Shown here piece after piece: positions 41,031 to 51,300 of a stretch of 57,222 nt of DNA. The position numbers and the translations under genes are program-made. Numbering within the stretch: the stretch's first letter is position 1; the number at the start of each line of letters is the position of its first letter. The notes below the pieces were generated by a model that searched no databases, was not told the origin of the DNA, and was given only the letters and a program-made list of their open reading frames with translations. Source of the DNA: a candidate division Zixibacteria bacterium RBG_16_53_22 (GTDB lineage Bacteria > Zixibacteria > MSB-5A5 > UBA10806). The DNA is taken from assembly GCA_001775395.1 (NCBI GenBank), contig MEWP01000009.1, forward strand, positions 1,239 through 58,460. Reading direction: 5' to 3'.

Positions 41031-41875
41031 TTCCGTTCCACCACTTTCATGGAGAGGTCAAGCGCCGGGGCAGAGTGGGTGATCCTGCCGATCGAGATTC
41101 GGTCGACTCCTGTGAGAGCTGTTTTCCTGACATTGGCCTTATTCACATTACCCGAGGCCTCCAGGATGACCTTATGCCCCCGGGCAATAGAAACCGCCTT
41201 CTTGAGCGCGGCGAAGGAAAAATTATCAAGCAGTATATAATCCACTCTGTAACTCAATGCGATCCCCAACTCGTCCAAATTCCTCACCTCGATCTCGATT
41301 TTGGCGCGGGTCTTCCTGCGGTGGCTTTCAACCTTCTCGAGCGCTTCCCTGAACCCACCCGTAGCCGCGATGTGATTTTCCTTTATCAAATACATGTCGA
41401 AGAGACCAAGCCGATGATTGCAGGCGCCTCCATGGCTCACGGCCAGCTTTTCCCAACGCCGCATACCCGGCATGGTCTTTCGCGTATCGAGAATTTTCAC
41501 CGGCAGATCGCGAATCTCGGCCACCATGGCGGCAGTCATGGTGGCGATCCCCGACAGATGACAGAGAATATTCATGGCGGTACGTTCGCCGGTGAGAATG
41601 GCGTTCAGTGATCCACTCAAACCAAGCACCTTATCGCCCGATGCCACGGCTGAGCCGTCGCGTATAAAGCGTTTCACTTTCACGCTGCGGGAAAGTTGCT
41701 GAAAGACCTCGGCAAATTGGGCGGTTCCCGAGATGACGCCGCCCGCCTTGGCAACGACAACGGCCTTCCCGCGCCGGCCATCGAGTTTGAGGGCGGCGGT
41801 GGTAATATCGCCGGCGCCGATATCCTCCGCCAGCGCCAGGCGAATTAATTCCTTTTCGATCTCAACTTTGTCCAT
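41027..41875 (-). CDS. nadC: Nicotinate-nucleotide pyrophosphorylase (quinolinate phosphoribosyltransferase)
   Basis: 282 aa. N-terminal LALAEDIGAGDITT, RTAMNILCHLSGIATMT, KILDTRKTMPGMRRWEKLAVSHGG (PRPP/quinolinate-binding basic residues), HRLGLFDMYLIKENHI and the C-terminal VILEASGNV and DRISIGRITHSAPALD are all typical. It makes NaMN from quinolinate in de novo NAD synthesis. A strong promoter places the transcription start at or within a few nt of the ATG, so the mRNA is probably leaderless. Confidence 0.95.
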   Translation of the reverse strand: MDKVEIEKELIRLALAEDIGAGDITTAALKLDGRRGKAVVVAKAGGVISGTAQFAEVFQQLSRSVKVKRFIRDGSAVASGDKVLGLSGSLNAILTGERTAMNILCHLSGIATMTAAMVAEIRDLPVKILDTRKTMPGMRRWEKLAVSHGGACNHRLGLFDMYLIKENHIAATGGFREALEKVESHRRKTRAKIEIEVRNLDELGIALSYRVDYILLDNFSFAALKKAVSIARGHKVILEASGNVNKANVRKTALTGVDRISIGRITHSAPALDLSMKVVERN

Positions 41876-41881
41876 GATTTC

Positions 41882-41909
41882 AATTTAGCAGCTTAAATTG
41901 CGGTGTCAA
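41882..41909 (-). promoter_or_regulatory. nadC-birA promoter, apparently leaderless
   Basis: On the minus strand TTGACA (41904-41909), 16 nt, TAAATT (41882-41887). The nadC ATG begins at 41875, about 7 nt past the -10, leaving no room for a Shine-Dalgarno. Confidence 0.55.
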
Positions 41910-41920
41910 TCGGAAATGTC

Positions 41921-41948
41921 TTGACTAAGAGTCGGAGTGGAATAATTT
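41921..41948 (+). promoter_or_regulatory. Histidine-kinase promoter, apparently leaderless
   Basis: TTGACT (41921-41926), 16 nt, TAATTT (41943-41948). The kinase ATG is at 41959, 11 nt after the -10. It is back to back with the nadC promoter. Confidence 0.45.
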
Positions 41949-41958
41949 ATGGGATATC

Positions 41959-43587
41959 ATGATGAACATTCCCCATGCCGTACCGTGTACGAAGAAGGGC
42001 CATACCAATAAACTATGCTGGCTCAGTACCCTGGCGGACAATGACGGCGCCGAAATTTCCAGGCAGGATGATATTCTGGTCTGCAACGAATGCGCCGCGT
42101 TCAAGGAAATCATCAATCGCGGATTCGGGCGCCGCACCGCCGATATGGCCCTGGGATCGACTATCGCGACGTTGTTGAGACAGGTATCGGATCGCAATAT
42201 CAGTCTGGACGAGGCCAGGCAGCAACTCGAAAAGAAGGTTTCGGAACTGGCACTGATGAAGATTATCACCGATGCAGTGGTCAAGACCGGAGACCTGTCG
42301 CGGGCATTGAAAATAATCCTGACCGGCGTGACATCGGGCAGGGCCTTTGGATTCAACCGGGCCGGCATCTTCCTGGTTGACCAGCGCCATGAGTACCTGC
42401 AGGGCATGGATGCGGTGGGACCGGAGAACTGGCAGGCCGCAATCAGAATTTGGAACGAACTCCATGCCCTGAGTTTCGAGCAGCAGATAAATAACATCTT
42501 GAAAGCTCCCCAACTCGGGAGAGACTACCTGCAGATGATCATCGAGAGAATCAAAATTCCCCTGGCCAACAAGTCGAATTTCCTCTTGCGCGCCCTGTGG
42601 TCGGAGAAACATACCTTTTTCCGCAAGAGCGAGATGGATCCATTTGTGGTCGGCGGCATCCTCAAGCATCTCGATTTCAACGAATTTGTAGCCGTTCCCC
42701 TCAGGGCCGAGGGCATTCAGTTGGGCTTGATGGTGGCGGATAATTTCTACACCAACAAGCCGATCACCGAGGCCTCTATCGACGCGTTGGAGACATTGGC
42801 CAACACCTGCATCAGCGTGCTCGAAATCACCGTCTTACATGAGCAGTTATCGCAAAGGCTCCAGGAACTCGAGAGGGTGAACCAGTTATTGCGCGAAAAC
42901 CAGGCCTACCTGCTTCAGGCCGAGCGCCTGGCCGATATCGGGAGACTGGCGGCGACGGTTGCGCACGAGTTTAAGACGCCGCTAGTGACGATTGGCGGTC
43001 ACGCCAGGAGAGCGATACGAGACATAAACACGCCGAAATTCAAGAAAAAGGACCTCGACATAATCGTATCGGAGATAGACCGCCTGGAAAAGATAACCTC
43101 CGAAATACTCGAATACTCAAAGCCGTCTAAATTCGACATCAAATCATATTCGATTAACGACTTGGTGAAGGAGTCGCTGGAATTTCTGGAGCATAAGCTG
43201 CTCAATCTGGGTATAAGGCTCAGAGTCAGATATGCCGACAGCGATCCGCATATCGCGGTAGACGAGAGAAGGTTCAGGCAGGTCATGTTCAATATAATCG
43301 ATAACGCTCTCGATTCCATGAAGACCGGCATGCACCTCAAGGTGGAAACGCGGGCGCTCGAGGGGTATGCGGCGCTGGACATAATAGACTCCGGCTGCGG
43401 GATTCCCGACGACCTGCGCGACAGGATATTCACATTCTTTTTCACGACCAAGGCCAAGGGCTCGGGATTGGGGCTGCCGATATCGAAGAGAATCGTCGAG
43501 GACCACGGCGGCTACATAGAGTTTGAATCGAAATTGAACAGCGGAACCACCTTTTCGGTATATTTTCCGATTTCGGGCCAAAAATAA
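41959..43587 (+). CDS. GAF-domain sensor histidine kinase
   Basis: 542 aa, cytoplasmic (no membrane helix). The N-terminus has Cys10, His15, Cys20, Cys42 and Cys45 (VCNECAAF), a possible metal or FeS site. A GAF domain follows (about residues 95-295), then a coiled coil, then the HisKA domain with phospho-acceptor in VAHEFKTPL. The ATPase domain has N-box MFNIIDNALDS, IDSGCGIPDD and GSGLGLPISKRIVEDHGG. It pairs with the receiver 102 bp downstream. Confidence 0.93.
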   Translation: MMNIPHAVPCTKKGHTNKLCWLSTLADNDGAEISRQDDILVCNECAAFKEIINRGFGRRTADMALGSTIATLLRQVSDRNISLDEARQQLEKKVSELALMKIITDAVVKTGDLSRALKIILTGVTSGRAFGFNRAGIFLVDQRHEYLQGMDAVGPENWQAAIRIWNELHALSFEQQINNILKAPQLGRDYLQMIIERIKIPLANKSNFLLRALWSEKHTFFRKSEMDPFVVGGILKHLDFNEFVAVPLRAEGIQLGLMVADNFYTNKPITEASIDALETLANTCISVLEITVLHEQLSQRLQELERVNQLLRENQAYLLQAERLADIGRLAATVAHEFKTPLVTIGGHARRAIRDINTPKFKKKDLDIIVSEIDRLEKITSEILEYSKPSKFDIKSYSINDLVKESLEFLEHKLLNLGIRLRVRYADSDPHIAVDERRFRQVMFNIIDNALDSMKTGMHLKVETRALEGYAALDIIDSGCGIPDDLRDRIFTFFFTTKAKGSGLGLPISKRIVEDHGGYIEFESKLNSGTTFSVYFPISGQK

Positions 43588-43688
43588 TTTGAAAATTCGC
43601 TTGGCCGGTGATAGAATAATTATTACATTATTGCCGACTTCAATCTTCAATCGTCAATTTGCGGTTGGCGTAAGTAGAGGGGGTTAAG

Positions 43689-44066
43689 ATGATTCCTGTA
43701 TTGATCGTGGAGGATGAGCAGCACCTGCTCGATCTTTATTCCGATGAGCTGTCGGACGCCGGATTTCAGGTCCGTCCGATATCATCGGGTAAGGAGGCGC
43801 TGGACTGGATCAAGAAGGAACGCCCGGGAGTGGTTGTCCTCGATATCAAGCTGGCTGACATGGAGGGATTGCGCGTCCTCGAGATGATCAAGGACCACGA
43901 TAGGACCATACCGGTGATCCTCAATTCCGCCTACGCGGTTTACAAGGCCGACTTTTCCAGTTGGATGGCAGATGACTACGTGGTCAAGTCGTCGAATTTG
44001 ACGGAGTTGATAGCGAAGGTCAAGCACTATGCCGGTTCGGCCGGAGCCCAGCCCGTGGGAGCGTGA
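43689..44066 (+). CDS. Single-domain response regulator receiver
   Basis: 125 aa; a receiver only. Acidic pocket VEDE (residues 7-10), phospho-acceptor Asp52 in VVLDIKL, the switch Ser in LNSAYA and the conserved Lys in YVVKSSN. GAGGGGG lies before the ATG. With no output domain it must act through another protein or pass phosphate on. The adjacent GAF kinase is the obvious partner. Confidence 0.92.
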   Translation: MIPVLIVEDEQHLLDLYSDELSDAGFQVRPISSGKEALDWIKKERPGVVVLDIKLADMEGLRVLEMIKDHDRTIPVILNSAYAVYKADFSSWMADDYVVKSSNLTELIAKVKHYAGSAGAQPVGA

Positions 44067-44105
44067 TCAGAGTCCAATATCCGCTTACCTCCGCGGAAAA
44101 AGCGA

Positions 44106-44147
44106 ATGACAGTCCTGAAGCGGCTACTTCAGGACTGTCATTTTTAT
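44106..44147. terminator. Perfect 15-bp bidirectional terminator sharing codons with the convergent gene
   Basis: ATGACAGTCCTGAAG (44106-44120) pairs with CTTCAGGACTGTCAT (44127-44141) around a 6-nt loop, followed by TTTTATT on the plus strand. The right arm is also the last five codons (MTVLK) of the minus-strand secreted protein, whose stop lies in the loop. The left arm is its exact inverted copy. Confidence 0.85.
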
Positions 44148-46037
44148 TGTCGATGCATCATCGCCGGCGCTAAGCCTGCAATAATAGACCCCCGTGCTCA
44201 ACTTCGCATTACCGGTATCATAAGAGACGAGATGTCGCCCGGCTTCCTGGCGCCCCTCATAGAGAAGATCGGCCCTCTGGCCAAGCAGGTTAAATAATTC
44301 GAGCTTGACGTCGGCCGCTCTTGGCAGGTCATAGGAAATCATGGTCCTGGCGTTGAACGGATTCGGATAATTCGTTAGAAGCAGGTGGTTTTTCGGGATC
44401 ATCGCATCATCATCGCCATCGATCGCGGAGCTTTCGACGGTGCCGCCTGATATTACGAAGAATTTGCCGCCCATATTGTTGAGGAACTGCTGTCCGGCAA
44501 TAATATCAGGCACGCCGTCCCCGTTGACATCGCCGATAGGCCTGACCGTGAATATCTTGGAGTCGGTGTAGCAGGTCCAGATCTCCTGACCGTCGGCGCC
44601 GTTTATCAGCGCAACAGCTCCCGTGAACGCGCCGGCTATGGCCTCGCAGACGCCGTCGCCGGTGACATCGTTAGCCCAATAAACCGCCCAGACATCGTCG
44701 CCCATAGGGTATGTCCAAAGCGTGCTGCCATCATGGCCCGATAAAGCCAGGGCATAATTACCCCAGGAGGCCACGAGGACTTCGGAAAACCAATCTCCAT
44801 TCAGATCGGGGCTAATGACGATTCTCATCACCGGCCCCCCGGCCTGGGCAGTCCATAACGTGTCGCCGACACGGTCCCTGGAATAACCGGAAAGGGCAAA
44901 TACGAGATTTCCGCTGCTCCAGGATCCGGCAATGACATCGCCGTAAGCATCACCGTTGGCATCTGGTATCCCGGCCAACGAGAAAATCGATCCATTGGCG
45001 TCAAAGCTCCATATTAAGCTGGTGTCGAGTTCGACGCCGGAGTAGAGATAAACCTTGTCGTCGGTGTCCCCCGCGCCCAGAACAGCCTCGGGGATATTGT
45101 CATAATTGATATCGCTCACCCTGCTGACTGAATAAACGGCGTCGGCAACCTGATGTCTCCAGATCATGGCGCCGTCGGCTCCATTCAGGAGGATGCCGGC
45201 ATTGGCGTCCGAGCCTGCCCCGGCCAGGACCTCGGGGATAGTGTCACCGTTGATATCGCCCATCGAGGCGACGCTATAGACCCAGCCGCTGGGCAGGTTC
45301 TGATAAGTGTCATATGACCAGATTGTCTGCCCGGAGGCGCCCTCGATGGCGAAAATGGTCCTGCTGCCCCAGGCGGTGCCCAAGATCAGGTCGCGGGTCC
45401 CGTTATGATTCATATCATCTATGGCTATGAGACACTCGTCGCCATAGCCGCCGGAATTGGATGGCCCGCCCAGGGGCCTGGCCGACCAGATGAGCTCGCC
45501 CTCGCCGTTGCCCGAGCCGGAGACGCAGAGAAGATTATCGGTGGTGACACCGGCGTCGAACGATTCGGCAACGACATCCTGAATGCCATCGCCGTTGACA
45601 TCGTCCACAGCCGTGCATGAAACCACGTTTTCCGGCCCCTGATAGCTCCAGATTATCTCCCCCGGCTGGAAGACCAGAATTCCATTGGCCTCTATGGGCA
45701 ACGGGGCCGTGGGCCGGACAGGATCATTGGAATAGAATGAAAACACAGCGTCATATGATCTGATTTCGGCCGGCCTGAAATGGAATCGATACTGACGATG
45801 CTGGCCCGGAGAAATAGTATCGGGGATGGACGGACCAAGAATTGTGAAAACGGTATCTTGAAATAAAACCGTGTCGATAATCAGGGCCTCATCACCGCTG
45901 TTGGATATGTCGAGTTGGCGAACATGGTTTCCACCAACCGAAATGAAGCCGAATTTAAGCGTATCGGCGCCAAAATTAATGACCGGCGCCGCCAGCGCCG
46001 TTGACGCGCATAAGAGGAGACATAGCAATACCCTCAT
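44124..46037 (-). CDS. Secreted FG-GAP/VCBS-like propeller protein with sorting domain
   Basis: 637 aa from the ATG at 46037 (MRVLLCLLLCASTALA); GGAGG lies 9 nt upstream, so the track's longer start is rejected. An N-terminal ASPM/choice-of-anchor-like beta domain (INFGADTLKFGFISVGG...) is followed by seven or so repeats containing DINGDxIPEV, DVNGDGIQDV and DVTGDGVCEAIAG: calcium-binding FG-GAP-type loops of a beta propeller. The C-terminus is NYPNPFNARTMISYDLP...STGVYYCRLSAGD ending KMTVLK, the same sorting domain as three other proteins here. Extracellular; ligand unknown. Confidence 0.85.
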   Translation of the reverse strand: MRVLLCLLLCASTALAAPVINFGADTLKFGFISVGGNHVRQLDISNSGDEALIIDTVLFQDTVFTILGPSIPDTISPGQHRQYRFHFRPAEIRSYDAVFSFYSNDPVRPTAPLPIEANGILVFQPGEIIWSYQGPENVVSCTAVDDVNGDGIQDVVAESFDAGVTTDNLLCVSGSGNGEGELIWSARPLGGPSNSGGYGDECLIAIDDMNHNGTRDLILGTAWGSRTIFAIEGASGQTIWSYDTYQNLPSGWVYSVASMGDINGDTIPEVLAGAGSDANAGILLNGADGAMIWRHQVADAVYSVSRVSDINYDNIPEAVLGAGDTDDKVYLYSGVELDTSLIWSFDANGSIFSLAGIPDANGDAYGDVIAGSWSSGNLVFALSGYSRDRVGDTLWTAQAGGPVMRIVISPDLNGDWFSEVLVASWGNYALALSGHDGSTLWTYPMGDDVWAVYWANDVTGDGVCEAIAGAFTGAVALINGADGQEIWTCYTDSKIFTVRPIGDVNGDGVPDIIAGQQFLNNMGGKFFVISGGTVESSAIDGDDDAMIPKNHLLLTNYPNPFNARTMISYDLPRAADVKLELFNLLGQRADLLYEGRQEAGRHLVSYDTGNAKLSTGVYYCRLSAGDDASTIKMTVLK

Positions 46038-46124
46038 AACCGCACCTCCTGTAGAATTACAAATCAAATCGCCTGAGCCAATTCTGGATTCACCAAAGAC
46101 CTCACTCCAAAAAAATGGGCGGCT

Positions 46125-48269
46125 CTACCTCAATAATATCATCTTTCTCGAAAGAATGCTGCTTCCCACTCTCAGCCTATAGAAATAAATTCCACTGCTT
46201 ACCGAATTTCCTTTAGAGTCCCTCGAATCCCAGATGACTCTTTGTGTCCCGGAATCGTGCGCGCCGATTAACTGGTATTCCTTCACAACTCTTCCTACGA
46301 TATCGAAAATCGAGAGGTTTCCCCTGATTCCCGACGGCAATTCCACCGTAATGGCCGTCCTGGCATTAAACGGATTGGGGTAATTCTGAGCCAGGCCGAC
46401 AGACCCGGGAATCGGGCTTTCACTGGCTCCGGTCAGGTGATGGAAAATAAACGACCATACCGGAGAATACGATCCCCATCCATGCGAATTTTCGGCTTTC
46501 ACCCGCCAACAGAAGAAGGTATCGACCTGTGGCGCTTGCAAGACCATAACCGTATCGGTCAGGAGCGAATCGATATAAAAAGGAGTTATCAGGGCGGTAT
46601 CGGGATAGACCTCGAGGAGATATCTTTGGGCCGACGGGGCTTGATGCCAGGCAAATGTCATCACGGTGTCGGTCAGGACCGTATCGCGCGGCGGGAAGAA
46701 GGGAACCGGGGCCGGCGGGGCGGTATAGAAAACGAATGACGCGATTGACGAATATGGGCCCCATCCATATTGGTTGCCGCCCTTGACTCTCCAGAAGACC
46801 AGCGAATCGATCGGCTGAAAAACCGGCGTCAAGCTGGAATCGGCCACGAGCGAATCGACGAAAAGCGGCACGGCCAACAGCGAATCGGCGTAAATCTCAA
46901 GCAGGTAACTTTGGGCGAATTGCGACCTGTGCCAGACGAAAGTTATTGTGGTATCGACCAGAATAGTATCCTGCGGCGGGAATATCAGGACCGGGGCGGG
47001 CGGCCGCGGATCAGTCGGCGGCAGAAGCTTGTCGACCACGACCGGCCTGTTGCTGGGGACAACGACGTTATTGACGGTCCTTGTCGAATATCCGGCTTTC
47101 AGGAATCTGAGCGTATAGGTCCCAGGATCCAGGAGGCGTCTGTAGCGGCCGCTATCGGGCCGGGAGAGACGCGGCCGGATATCGGCATTGATACGCTCGA
47201 CAACCTGCACCTCGGCCTCGATCGGTTCGAGGGTAACGGAATCGCGGATTATCCCGGTGATCGCCGACCCGAGGGCGCGGCCAAGGAGGTAATATTGAGA
47301 AGGCAGGTGGCGGTTGCAGATGTCGTCCACCAGAGTCGAATCCTGAATTGTCGTATCCGAAATTTCGACTGAAAAGGCCACCGTGCCAAAATTGCCATAG
47401 AAATAGGTTTTGAAATCGCCCTTGTCGACCAGGGCCCGCCTAGCCTCGTAGGTGGAATCTCCGGCGTCATCGACTATGCGGCTGCAGTATTGCCGGCACA
47501 GGGACAGCATCATGGTTTCATCGGGGCTGGCGCCATGCCCACCATCGGTTGACCACCACCACCAGGGGTAATAAGCGACCTCGGATCTTCCATAGGTTGG
47601 GGAATGATAATCGAGTCCTACAACGGGGCGGTAGCGCCAGGCGAAGGCGGCCATGGCGATATTCTCAGTTTGAGTGAACGGGGCCGTGCCTTTATACTGC
47701 AGCGATTCCGGAGTAGTGGCATCAAGCCCCTGGTCGATATTGAAGCCGAGATCATAGTTGCGGTTGTTGTCAACACCGTCGTGAAAATCGAAAACCCCGT
47801 TGGAGTCGTTGTCGCATTTATTCTTGCGCCAGTCGGTATCGCCCTCCTCGACCACTATGTGACCCTCGGGGTTGATATACGGCACGCAGAATATTTCGAG
47901 CTCATTGATATATCTTAAAGCAACCGAGTCGCCGAGCGCATAGCGGGCCATGATATCCTGAATGAACCACATGACAACCTCGACACCCAGCACCTCATCG
48001 GCATGGACTCCGCCGCAGTAGAAGACCGCCGGTTCATCCTCTTCCATCGAGACATTGTCGGAGATCTTGAATCTGAGCATCGGGATGTTGTCCCTGGTCG
48101 AATACCCCATGGTGTCGAGCCTGCAGACCTGCGGATAGGCGGCCTCGAGATCGGCGAGAGTCTGCAACGCCTGGGAATAGCGCGTGTACCGGGAAGGCAA
48201 TTGAGCGTTGACTCCGGCGAATGCGATCAGCAATATCAATGATGTTAAAACGAATCTGCGAACCGGCAT
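46125..48269 (-). CDS. Secreted M14 zinc carboxypeptidase with Ig-like domains and sorting domain
   Basis: 714 aa; AAAGGAG before the ATG. Signal peptide LTSLILLIAFAGVNA. The peptidase domain (about residues 25-330) has the zinc motif GGVHADEVLG (HxxE), the third ligand LDYHSPT and the catalytic Glu in VAFSVEISD; NPEGH is also typical. A carboxypeptidase-regulatory-like domain (AITGIIRDSVTLEPIEAEV) and two fibronectin/Ig-like repeats (FPPQDTILVDTTITFVWH, FPPRDTVLTDTVMTFAWH) follow. Ends with the NYPNPFN sorting domain and KMILLR. Acts outside the cell on peptides. Confidence 0.9.
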   Translation of the reverse strand: MPVRRFVLTSLILLIAFAGVNAQLPSRYTRYSQALQTLADLEAAYPQVCRLDTMGYSTRDNIPMLRFKISDNVSMEEDEPAVFYCGGVHADEVLGVEVVMWFIQDIMARYALGDSVALRYINELEIFCVPYINPEGHIVVEEGDTDWRKNKCDNDSNGVFDFHDGVDNNRNYDLGFNIDQGLDATTPESLQYKGTAPFTQTENIAMAAFAWRYRPVVGLDYHSPTYGRSEVAYYPWWWWSTDGGHGASPDETMMLSLCRQYCSRIVDDAGDSTYEARRALVDKGDFKTYFYGNFGTVAFSVEISDTTIQDSTLVDDICNRHLPSQYYLLGRALGSAITGIIRDSVTLEPIEAEVQVVERINADIRPRLSRPDSGRYRRLLDPGTYTLRFLKAGYSTRTVNNVVVPSNRPVVVDKLLPPTDPRPPAPVLIFPPQDTILVDTTITFVWHRSQFAQSYLLEIYADSLLAVPLFVDSLVADSSLTPVFQPIDSLVFWRVKGGNQYGWGPYSSIASFVFYTAPPAPVPFFPPRDTVLTDTVMTFAWHQAPSAQRYLLEVYPDTALITPFYIDSLLTDTVMVLQAPQVDTFFCWRVKAENSHGWGSYSPVWSFIFHHLTGASESPIPGSVGLAQNYPNPFNARTAITVELPSGIRGNLSIFDIVGRVVKEYQLIGAHDSGTQRVIWDSRDSKGNSVSSGIYFYRLRVGSSILSRKMILLR

Positions 48270-48376
48270 CGATTTTTCTCCTTTATTTCATGCGGGGCAT
48301 AATGAAGCCGCCATCTTATTATCGACTTTAAATTTTATCAGGCCCTCGATAATCCGGGCATGCTCATTTCAGGCTG

Positions 48377-51300
48377 TCATTTCAGGAGGGTCATCCTCTT
48401 CGTTATAACGCCATCGAACGTGGCCAGGCGGTAGAAGTAAATGCCGGACGAAGCATCGCCGGCATTCCAGAGAATCAGATGGCTGCCGGCATCGAATTCA
48501 CGATCAGCCAGAGTCGCAATTCTTTGCCCGAGGACATTGAAGATATCGATCGTCAAGCGCTGCCGGGATGGGAGGTTAAACTCGATCTGAGTCGCGGCGT
48601 TGAATGGGTTGGGGTAATTCTGGCCAACAGCGAATTTCCCGGGGACCATCTCCCGATCATCAGCACCGACCATGTAGGGCGAGCCGGTCGTGAACTTGAC
48701 AGCCCGGCCACTGGAAATCTGCGCGGCCCCGGCCGGGCGGGCGCCGTTGAAGTTGATACATATGCCATCGGTGCGGTCGGGCGAACAGATGCCGGCAGAC
48801 ATTGTGGATACGGATTGAGCGGTCTGGTATTGGAAAATGATTTCATTGTCGCCGGATAGGGACGGCCAAAATGCGTTGTCCAGAATTATTATTTCGAAAG
48901 TCTGGGTGCGGCCGTTGTCGCTGTCGTAGGCGTTTCTCCAGCCGATTATAAACCGACCACCGGACTCGTCATGATGGTAATAGACGCGCATCGGCGTCTG
49001 CACGAAATCATCCCAGAAAGGAGCGATCATGGCCATGGCGTTCTGGGGCGCCGGTATGGGACAATTATAAAAATTCGGCCACCAGGTTCGGCCGAACGCC
49101 GCAAAACCGTTATCGCAGATGGTTATCTCATCGAAAACCTGACCATAGTATAGCGCCGGGAACGGCAGCTCGATGGTCGCGACGTCATCATCAGTGAGTG
49201 AAACATAAGTCCAGGCTGTATTAATATCGATCCAGCTGTAATCGGGATGATATAAGTATGTGGTGTCAGTGTTATCGAAACAGTAGTAGCCGTAATTATC
49301 AGGGCCGACAGGGTCCGATTGCTGCACCTGCCCCACCTGCACGCTGAAAGAGGAAGTGACGACATGAGGTCCGAGACCGGTGTAGATCATGGTGAAATTA
49401 ATGATATGGCCGATGTAAATATCGGAATCGACAAAGACTGCGAAGTGGTCATCGACGTTGCTGACGGTATCGCCCGGCAAGCAGTCGCCAATAACCGCCA
49501 TCGAATCGATTATTTGGACCTGGTCATCGGAGGTCCGTAGAATGGCGCTGGCGCTCAAAACAGGGTCTTCGCCAACATTAATGGCCTGCACAATTATCTC
49601 GGCCAATTCCCCGGGGTCGAGTCGCCCGTTCAATCCATCTACAATCATTACCGTGTCGGATATGATATTGCCGGCGGCAACCGAAAGGTTAACGACGTTG
49701 TGCCAGGTATGGCCGCCAACATCGGTGACATCAATTATCATCCTGGCGGTGGCGCCATCGGGCAGTTCCGATGCGGCGCTGATAAGAAATGGCTGGTCGG
49801 GTGACGACGATTCGCCGGGCGCGATGTTGCCATAGTTCGCTGTTGATCGGGAGATGGTGATGCCGGGCATCTGGCAAGAGATATTGGCTGTTACGTCGTA
49901 GGCGGTATCGGTGGCGCCGTAATTTATCAATTGGACCGGCAACTCGACCGTCTCCGAGGGGTTGAGAATGCCATCGCCATCCCCCTGCGACTCTCCGCTG
50001 GAGTCATCGTCAACGGTGTGGGAGGCGTAGCCCACAATGGCCCCGCTGGTATGGTAATAAAGGCTGTCCTCGTATGGTATGTAGTTTCTTGCTGTCGCGG
50101 TGACTTTCATATATCCCGGGGTAAGTGGCGAGGCCATGAATTCGAAATTACCGGCGTTATTGGTGAATCCGCTGGCGAACACCTCGGCGCCTTTCCAGAT
50201 ACAGACCGCGGCCCCGTCAATTGCCGTTCCCAGCGTGTCCTGAATATGAATATCGACCCGGTTCTGGCCGAATGCGATTGAATCGGGATGCCCAACCTGC
50301 ATCGGGCGCGGGACATCGGTCCAGCAGTTGATCTCGGGGTCGCCAAGGATGTTATAACTGTTGAAATAGAGTTCCACTTCGCCATTGGGATTGCGATTGG
50401 TGGGGAAGGCGTCATAGAGCACCATCTTCCCCATGAGCTGGGCCTGGGCCAGGGTTGTAACGTCCTCGTAAAACAGGCCCCAATAAGTTCCTATATCCAG
50501 GGTGTTGGTCCAACGCGTATGGGCGTAGTGGTTGCTGTTGCCGATAAAACCAGCCCCTCCCTTGTTGTTGGACCTGATCCAGGTCTCCCCGAAACAGACG
50601 TCGTAAAACTGGTCGTTGTAATCTCCGGTGCCACACACCATGGAGGTCATGATGGGATACTTGTTGACGTTGGTGAGGGCGCTGATGTTCCAACTCGTGT
50701 AATCCGGCGGGGTCCAGCCATCGGCCGTTCCGTATCCTCGATAATTCACGAATGCGACCCCGGCATTTATGGCGGCGCTGATCAAGGAAGGTAGATTCCA
50801 GCCCCCATTTTCGGCGAAAAATGTATCGACATGAGTGAATCCACGGCTCATCATGGCCTCGCGGCACCAGAGCTTGGTGAAGCGCGGGCTGGTGAACGAG
50901 AATCCATCGCTTCCGGCTACAACCACGCCGCGGTGATACCAGCTGGTATCGGTCATGAATGGGGTGCGTTCATACCTGAAAAGCTTATTAAGATAGTAAC
51001 CTATTTCGGCCTGATTATCGAACGAGATGCGGCCGATCAGGACCTCGGGGAAATAGTCATTGCCGTGGAGGAAAGTGTAATAATTGTCGGATTCAATGTC
51101 GCCCAGGTCGAGCGGATTATCGTACTCCCTGGTCGCGATGCCGGGTCCGCTCGGCATCTCCACGTCGCCCATGATAACGATATAATCCGGCTTGTTCTGG
51201 CAGGAGTCGAATCGCGCCAGGATATAATTTCTGATATTGACATAGGTGTTGGAACCCAATTGACTCTGCAGAATCGGCACGACATCGAAGCCTTTAGCCT

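Noticed and set aside
44106-44297. 63-aa ORF starting MTVLK on the plus strand
   Set aside because: Its start is produced by the palindromic terminator; the rest is antisense to the secreted propeller protein.
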